From positions 125,675,503-125,739,502 of the forward strand of contig CM041783.1 in the NCBI GenBank assembly GCA_023374045.1: a DNA stretch of 64,000 nucleotides. The letters are read 5' to 3'. The notes below the pieces were generated by a model, which saw only the letters and a program-made list of their open reading frames with translations, did not search any database and was not told the DNA's origin. Shown here in pieces: positions 57,424 through 64,000 of the stretch; position 1 is the first letter of the stretch, and each line of letters opens with the position of its first letter. The translations under genes and the position numbers were made by a program. This DNA comes from Limonium bicolor (lineage: Eukaryota > Streptophyta > Magnoliopsida > Caryophyllales > Plumbaginaceae).

Positions 57424-60400
57424 TGAAATACCCCAAACCTTAATATATTAATGAAATATCTAATTAGGATATACTAAGGCTAGAACATGCCTTAGAAAGA
57501 TTAGAAGAAGTGTTAAACAACAATTTACATCAAAACATGCTTTAGGAACAATTAGAGCAAAAGGTGTTTTAAAGAACACAAATAAATTAGGGAGCTACAG
57601 ATAAGTTCCCAAGAGATTTTAAATGTGAAATACCTCTAATATTAGTAATACACATTAAGCGGAATTAGCGTTTAAACCGAAAACGCACCTTAGAGCACAA
57701 AAATGTGCTTTAAGCATGTATACATGGAAAGAAAAGGCTAATGAGCCTAAATAGAAATAAGGAATAAGGGGACAACAATAAAATGGTCACACAAATTAAG
57801 TATACAAGTCCACACAAAAACTGGTACTAAACTGACGAAAGTCAAGGAGAAACCACTAAACGACTTGGTTTAAATTAGAATTAGCAACATGCTATTTCAT
57901 GAACAAAGTTTCTAATGGTTGTAAATTTACTAATAACACATTTAAACTAGCCAAAACAAATTTCATAATCAATGTGAATGCGGAAGAACAAAAAATGTGT
58001 TTTAAGGCATTTTTGGCTATTTATCATACCAAACACATGGTATAATTCATTATGAATGAAATTAATTCATAAAATGTTACATAAATACAAGGCAAAAAAA
58101 ATCAGAGCAAATGGGGTATAGGGCTGGCGACCTCAAATGGTGAGTCACCATGTCCAAATTTGCTTTTAAATTTACTATTCCAACTACTTAGACTTTCATT
58201 AATTGCCAAAGCATCTTGTCCCCTTAGTGAATCATTAATAAGACTCTCACTTGTCAAATGAGAGCTTCCAAGGTCGTAGCTCATCCTCTCTTTGAAGAAA
58301 CAACACCAAAAACTCAATGTTCGTAGTTTTGAGCCTTAAAGAACACCTTGCCTTGTAGAAATCATAACTTTCTCGTCCTAACTCCAAATTACAAGCTTGA
58401 TAGCTCGTTGGAATCCTCTTTTCAATAGATTTACAACCATAGCTCATGAGCCCCCAGATTCTCAGGAAAAACCATAAAGAAGTGCCTTTGATTCTCGAGG
58501 TAAAACATTGCCTTCTTGAAAACTTCTTGTTCTTTGGTTTTTGTTACAGCCGATTGGCATGGGATACTAACCCATCTTATTCTTCATCTTGTGGTATAAT
58601 TTTGGAGCCAATTTCTCTAGCAAATTGCTATCAAAATTTCTAAGGAAATCAAGCTTAAATATTAAGCTAATGGTTAATATACAAGGTAAATCCTACAACT
58701 TCCTATTTCAAGGTTCTAAATGTTGATCTATATATGATCTAACCTATTGTATACCTTGTTTATTTTTGCCAATTTTGTTAGGTGTTAGATTTAATTTTTG
58801 GCACCTAAGATGTTAATATTTTGTAAATCTAAAATTAGATTTATAATCCTTATGATATAAGCTTTAATATAACCTATCATAATATATAAGAAAAGTTCAT
58901 ATACTATAATTTAAGGGGTGGCCGAAAATTAAGAGAGCTTATGTGAGTTAGGAAAATTATATAACTAAGTTAAATTAAAGGAATTAGTATATTTAAGAGT
59001 AATATGTAAAATTTGAGAAGTTTTGGCTATATATTATAATTGCCAAAAATATATATAAGTTATTATGAAATTTAAGAAGTTTAGATGATGGGAAAATAAT
59101 TGTAGAATTAAGTTTACAATTTATAAAGAGTTTATAAGCGTTATAAGGAATTTATAAGGTTTTTGGTATATTTAAGGTTAATAAAGGGTGGTATATATAT
59201 ACTATAACATTAGATAATTAAATCTGGTGGTTTAGAGATGTTTAAAATGATTTTTGATGTTCAAAAATCTGTAGGAAAATTAGTTACGAAAATTAGAAAT
59301 TAATTGGAGTTAGATTGGCTAATAAATGAGTTAGGATAAAAGAAAAGACCACAAGGGTAAAATGGTAATTTCCCTAGTCAAATGTGGTCAAACTTGGTCA
59401 ATGACAGTTTAAAAAATGTTTAGAGGAGCTAGTATAGAATTTCTAGCAAAAGATTAGATATTAAAAGGATAAAGGAATAAAAAGTTAAGTTAAATTAACT
59501 TTAGGGGTGAGATTGTAAATTATGGAAATTTAGGGGGTTTGACCATGAAAGACTGGTCAAACTTGGGTATATTTTGGTAATTGACCAAAAGTATAAAAGA
59601 AATTAATTAAGTAAAAATTAGAAATAAAGATAACAAGTTTAGAACTTGTTATGAGTAAAATAGAGATTAAGAGAAAACTAAGGGTAAGGAATGTAAATAA
59701 CACATTTTTATGTGTTTAGAATGTTAAGGAAATTAAATAAAGAATTTAGAAACAAGTTGTAAAAGAAACAGAGTTAAGATGGGTTTAAACGAGACCCGTA
59801 TATAAATTAAGGTATACGAGGGGTATACCCGTAATTTAATAAGTAAAGGAGAAATCAATACTTAAAGTATTTTTAATGAAAATACAAGTTATATTAGAAA
59901 AAGAAATAAATACGTATTGATACGGAGTATCATACGGGCATGTACGTAAATTTTGGTATACATGGAAAATACCCGTATACATGAATAGTACTCGTATACA
60001 TGAATAGTAAATACGTATACATGAATAGTAAATACGTATACATGAATAGTAAATACGTATACGTGAATAGTAAACACGTATACAAGAATAGTAACTACGT
60101 ATATATGAATAGTCAAATACGAGACGTATATGTGAATAGTAAAATACGTATACATGAATAGTGAAATACGATGAATAGTAAAATACGAGGCCGTATAAAT
60201 GAATAATAGAATACGAGACCGTATAAATGAATAGTGAAATATGGATGAATAGTGAAAAATACGAAAACCTAATACAAGGTCCGTATAAGTCTAAAGTTGC
60301 TAACTATGCAACTAAATAACTGCTAATGATGTTAGCATGTTAATGAATTAGAATTGAGCTTGGAAACGCTTCTAAATGAACGAACCCGCTTAACGGTATA

Positions 60401-61798
60401 CTATTGTACTCGGGTTAACCTAGGAAGAGGTTTAAGTTGACAAGAGAACCAAATTAGTTCTAAGAGACATGATACTAATACTAGTTCTGGTTACAAATCT
60501 AGATAAGTCAGAGGTGTTCGGCGGATTAGGCGAATGTGGGATTGAGAGCTAGCCAATCTCCGGTGTACGGTAAGGGATTCTTGTAGCTTGTTAGCTAACG
60601 AGGTCTACCTCGGTTGTGTGCTATGTGTTATTGTGATAAGACCAAATGAGATTAAGTATGAAACTGATTTATTGTATTGTTATTGTGTGTCCATTGCACA
60701 CTAACACGAATTGATTCAGAGCTTGTTCATTAACTATGTTTAGTAAACAATTGTATAAGGTTATAAATACTCCCTGTTATTAGTTGGTTAATACCGAGAG
60801 AGGTTTAACTAACAAATTGTCAATGAGACTTTAGCTAACTGGAACTTGGGAGAAGAGGAATCCGGGACTGACTCCGGTCATGCATGTTTAAGATAGGAGG
60901 TCGGCATCTGTATCAGATCTGTCTTCCGCCTAGGGTCGACATACTGACCCGACCAGCTCGAGTGAATAGTTCGAGGTGGGAGGCAAATTCAGGAGGCGCA
61001 GGAGGGTCAAGCCTACACCCCTCATAACTTAAGAATAATGTTTATTAACCCAATGAAGCTAATAACTCATTGGCTAGGGTTACTTTGACCCGACAAAAAT
61101 AAACAATTCATTTAGAGAACAATCAGTTCTTTTAAGAGAACGGTTGACACTTATAAGGTATGGTCAAACACGAGAACTAAATAATTCTCAGGCCACAGGA
61201 GTTAGGAATCTAACTTACTCATTAATGGGCGTCCATTACGACATTCGATTTATTTGAGCTGTGAATGTTTCACATAAATGTGTTGTTTGTTATCGTAGTT
61301 CTTATTATTATTTGTATGAATAAACAATTGCATGTGTACAACAAAGTAATCGTGTGTAACCCTGCTAGCTTGTGGGCTGCAAGTTTTCTGTACCAGCTAT
61401 GTGGTGAGCCCCTTGGGGCCTGTGATTTAAACTTTGCGGGTAGGTACCAGACGAAGACTCAACCTGAGAGTGGGAGCGGGTAGAGTACTTCGGGTCGCTT
61501 TTACATTTGTCACACGAGTTATGCATGTACACTCATTTAGTATATTAATGAGACGTTGGTATGATGTATTAGGATATGAGATACTCGGTATAAGTTGTGG
61601 TTTATGGATTGTAATGTTTTAGGTGCTCGAGTAATTATCCGGTTAGTCAGACAGTGACTTGTTAAGAGAATAGGCCTAGTTAGTCACGTGGGTGACTAAC
61701 GGCGGTAACACCAATTTAGTAGAACTTTTCCACTACGTTGTTTATGTACGAGATGGACTTAGGGCGACGATCATTGTATTTAGAGATGGGGTGTTACA
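57424..61798 (+). repeat. Element F 3' LTR (4375 bp)
   Basis: TGAAATACCCC...GGGGTGTTACA, with the same termini as B and C and recognisable similarity in the first kilobase. It contains the 21-bp repeats (59975-60262) and the conserved hairpin block (61391-61447). It has no gene; ORFs such as 58102-58317 show no domain. Confidence 0.85.
59975..60262. repeat. 21-22-bp tandem repeat in element F LTR
   Basis: Repeated ATACATGAATAGTAAATACGT with variants (TAAATGAATAGTGAAATACG), about a dozen copies. It occupies the same relative LTR position (about 58-65% from the start) as the repeats in B and C. Confidence 0.92.
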
Positions 61799-63366
61799 TA
61801 AACCGAACTAACAGGATAACGGGGTAAATGTGGGAGTAGTAATTATGTATGTAGTGTAATGCTTAGTATTAATGGAACCATTTGACATGTAGCCGGAGGT
61901 TCGAGAATAAGAATCGAGGAATGAGAGTGAATCAAAGGAACAAGGGAACACCAGATAAAGTAAATCAATGGTGAAAGGTATGATTTCTTCATGCTCTGTA
62001 TCCTAACCTGGTTACCCAGATTTGTGTGCTTATTTGATCACCTAAATAAGATAAATGCATGAATCGGACTATATTGCACTTATTTGTGCTTGTTTATATT
62101 GGTCTTGATATATTTGTTTTGAACAATAGTTTGTATAATTCATGAAATGAATGGATGATGATGAGTGTGTATGTACCTTGTAGTGTATTTGCGTAATGTA
62201 TTGTACCTTGTATGTATGTGTATGGGAGTATTGATTTATTGAGTGACTTGAATGTGAATGACTTCTACTAATTCCTAACTACCTAATTCCGAACGTAAGT
62301 ATTGAGTAAATTGGAATGAGTAGAAGTCCGATATAGTTTCGGCCACACGTGAGGATGAGGAGACACAAGAGGTTGGATCCGATTCCTGGTTCTTAAACTG
62401 GTCCATGGCCCCAACCTCTAAAATGGGTAGCATCCTGGATTAGTGAACCAAGTAAATCCCGGTGGTGGGACAGAGTAGTCCCCGGGCCAGAGGTCCCGAC
62501 GACTTGACTTGAGCATGTAGTAAGTAAGTATTTTATGAGTAATGGTCTTGGCTGGTGTAAGTCATTGACCCCGGGCAAAAGAGTAATCTCCACCCGATTA
62601 ACCCGGGTGGACAAATGGAGCTAACAAATATTGTATTGTGTATGTGTATCCCGGAGAAAGGTAAGTAAGTATTGGTTGACCAGCATTGTCTTTCTGTATG
62701 TATTGAACTGTGTGTATGTATCCTTGTGTAGTATTGTAGTATCTTGAGTAAAAGCATGTATGTATATATGTATTGTAAATGAACTGCATGTATTCGACCA
62801 AGTGGTCGGCGTACCCTCGCTAGTATGCGGGGTATGCGGAAGTCATATGCAGCGAAAGCTGAGCCCCTAGGGGCAACGTTTTTAGTGTGCAGGTACCCGA
62901 AGCGGACATGATCATGGTAAGAGATCAGCAGCTATGTGTGGATAGCTAGGAGTGGAATGTAGTTAGTAGAGAATCCTAAAACGCTTGGAACCTTGTAGGT
63001 AGTTGTGAGGAATGGGTGGATGTAGACTCTTAATGAGTTTGTAAGAAATTGAAAGAGGTATTGTATTTGTATAAGGATCTTAGTAAACTCGGTGTATTAT
63101 ATGTATGGAACTATGAAGTGTTGTATTGAATGGGAATTGTAGTACTTAATTGGTAATTGTAGTAAGGATTGTGTTTGTGTAGCACTTGGATATTCCGGTC
63201 CATTAGACCGATGTTGTATGTAGTAGTAGTAGTAGCCTTGTTGGTCACGTGGGTGGCTAATGGCATTGTATCACCCACCGTTGAGTAAGTAAGTATTCCA
63301 CTACGAAAGTATGTAATTACGTTGTGTTTGGAAGGTAATAACGGTGTTAGCGGTAGCGGTGTTACA
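61799..63366 (+). repeat. Element G: 3' portion of another related LTR
   Basis: It ends GCGGTAGCGGTGTTACA at 63366. It carries CCTTGTTGGTCACGTGGGTG like the end of the A and B LTRs, and the GAGCCCCTAGGGGC hairpin with TGCAGGTACCC (62865-62898). The first part of this LTR is not visible; F seems to have inserted into it. Confidence 0.6.
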
Positions 63367-64000
63367 AAGAGAATTTAAGTAGGTGGCCGAAATCAAACAA
63401 GAATACCCAAGGAGGAAAGTTTGAGGAAAAGCTTGGAAAACAAGGTAAATTGGTTACCTTAAGGTGTTTTATTGTTTAAGGGATGGGGTTTAGATAGATG
63501 ATAAGTTAGTTTAGACTTTACCTTGTGTAAGGGCTATCAATCCTAGGATGAAGAACATGATTATATTTGAGAACTTGTGACTAAGGAGCAAATGGGAAAT
63601 GAGATAGTTAAACAATCACAAGGTGAATTACAAGAACACTATTATGGCAATGGGAGCATTGTTGTATGTATTTGCAGGTCAAAGGCTATTATTATGTGGG
63701 AAATTCAGTGGATAAGTTTTATGTCATTTAAGGGCCTAAGATCTAAGTCATTTAAGGGCCTAACTGCCAAGCAATTTAAGTTTATGCACTATATTGAGAT
63801 GTAGTGTAGTTTGGGTGAAATTTATGTGTAGAGAATGTGTGCTAAGGATGTGAGTACTCAAGGTTGCTTAATGGTGAAAAACTAAATGTTTGGGTGTAGG
63901 AATATACTAGAGAAGCCATGTCAAAATTTGATTGAAAAACTTGGTGTTTAAAGTGTTCTAAGGAGGTTTTGTGTCTAAGGATGTGATAGTAAACATTAAG
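63367..64000 (+). repeat. Element H: part of a C/B-type LTR
   Basis: It matches element C LTR from about 34100 onward, for example CCTTAAGGTGTTTTATTGTT, GAACTTGTGACTAAGGAG and TCATTTAAGGGCCTAAG. It continues past the window. G appears to be inserted in it. Confidence 0.75.

Noticed and set aside
59889..60155. ORF with repeated FTIHVYV
   Set aside because: It is a translation of the 21-bp LTR repeat of element F.

Overview
The window is plant nuclear repeat DNA, almost certainly from an angiosperm; the species cannot be read from it. I see no host gene, rRNA, tRNA gene or CRISPR array. Nearly every base belongs to LTR retrotransposons nested in one another. Evidence is paired LTRs, target-site duplications (TSDs), initiator-Met tRNA primer sites, polypurine tracts (PPTs), and Ty3/gypsy gag-pol remains of the Tekay-type chromovirus and Tat lineages.

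Nesting, inferred from boundaries (H < G < F < C; C holds A and D; A holds B; D holds E). Element C (+ strand, Tekay-like chromovirus) starts left of the window and ends at 55251. Its gag is split by element A (- strand, ~4.9 kb LTRs, <1..28032). A's own gag is split by element B (8543..22466, - strand, 4.5 kb LTRs, no gag-pol, TSD ATACT). C's 3' LTR (32849..35329 and 53505..55251) is split by element D (35330..~53504, Tat lineage, pol on -, an extra intron-containing gene on +). D's 42-bp minisatellite is split by element E (40460..49594, 2 kb LTRs, TSD GATAG, only a gag remnant). To the right lie the 3' part of a B-like element F (to 61798), an LTR fragment G (to 63366) and part of a C/B-type LTR, H.

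The notable content is in A and C. Between the end of gag and protease, both carry a coding block for an AlkB-type Fe(II)/2-oxoglutarate oxygenase that resembles the plant ALKBH1-like proteins. All iron and 2-oxoglutarate ligands can be read in C, and the iron ligands in A. The block sits inside what looks like an alternatively spliced intron. One gag-end 5' splice site (C 28128/28129; A 7734/7733) can pair with a near acceptor (C 28260; A 7607), giving a Gag-AlkB fusion, or with a far acceptor (C 29156; A 6755), removing AlkB and joining gag in frame to protease-pol. Donor, both acceptors and phases are the same in two elements with different LTRs. Both copies now carry stops and frameshifts, so the window shows the fossil of a system. 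Many differences between LTR pairs are 1-2 nt indels, so some frameshifts could be consensus errors.

Other themes are: a PPT-adjacent hairpin with compensatory changes and a second PPT-like motif after pol in four elements; a conserved LTR hairpin followed by a splice-donor-like CAGGTA; family-specific tandem repeats at the same relative place in every large LTR; and the two large non-autonomous elements B and E.
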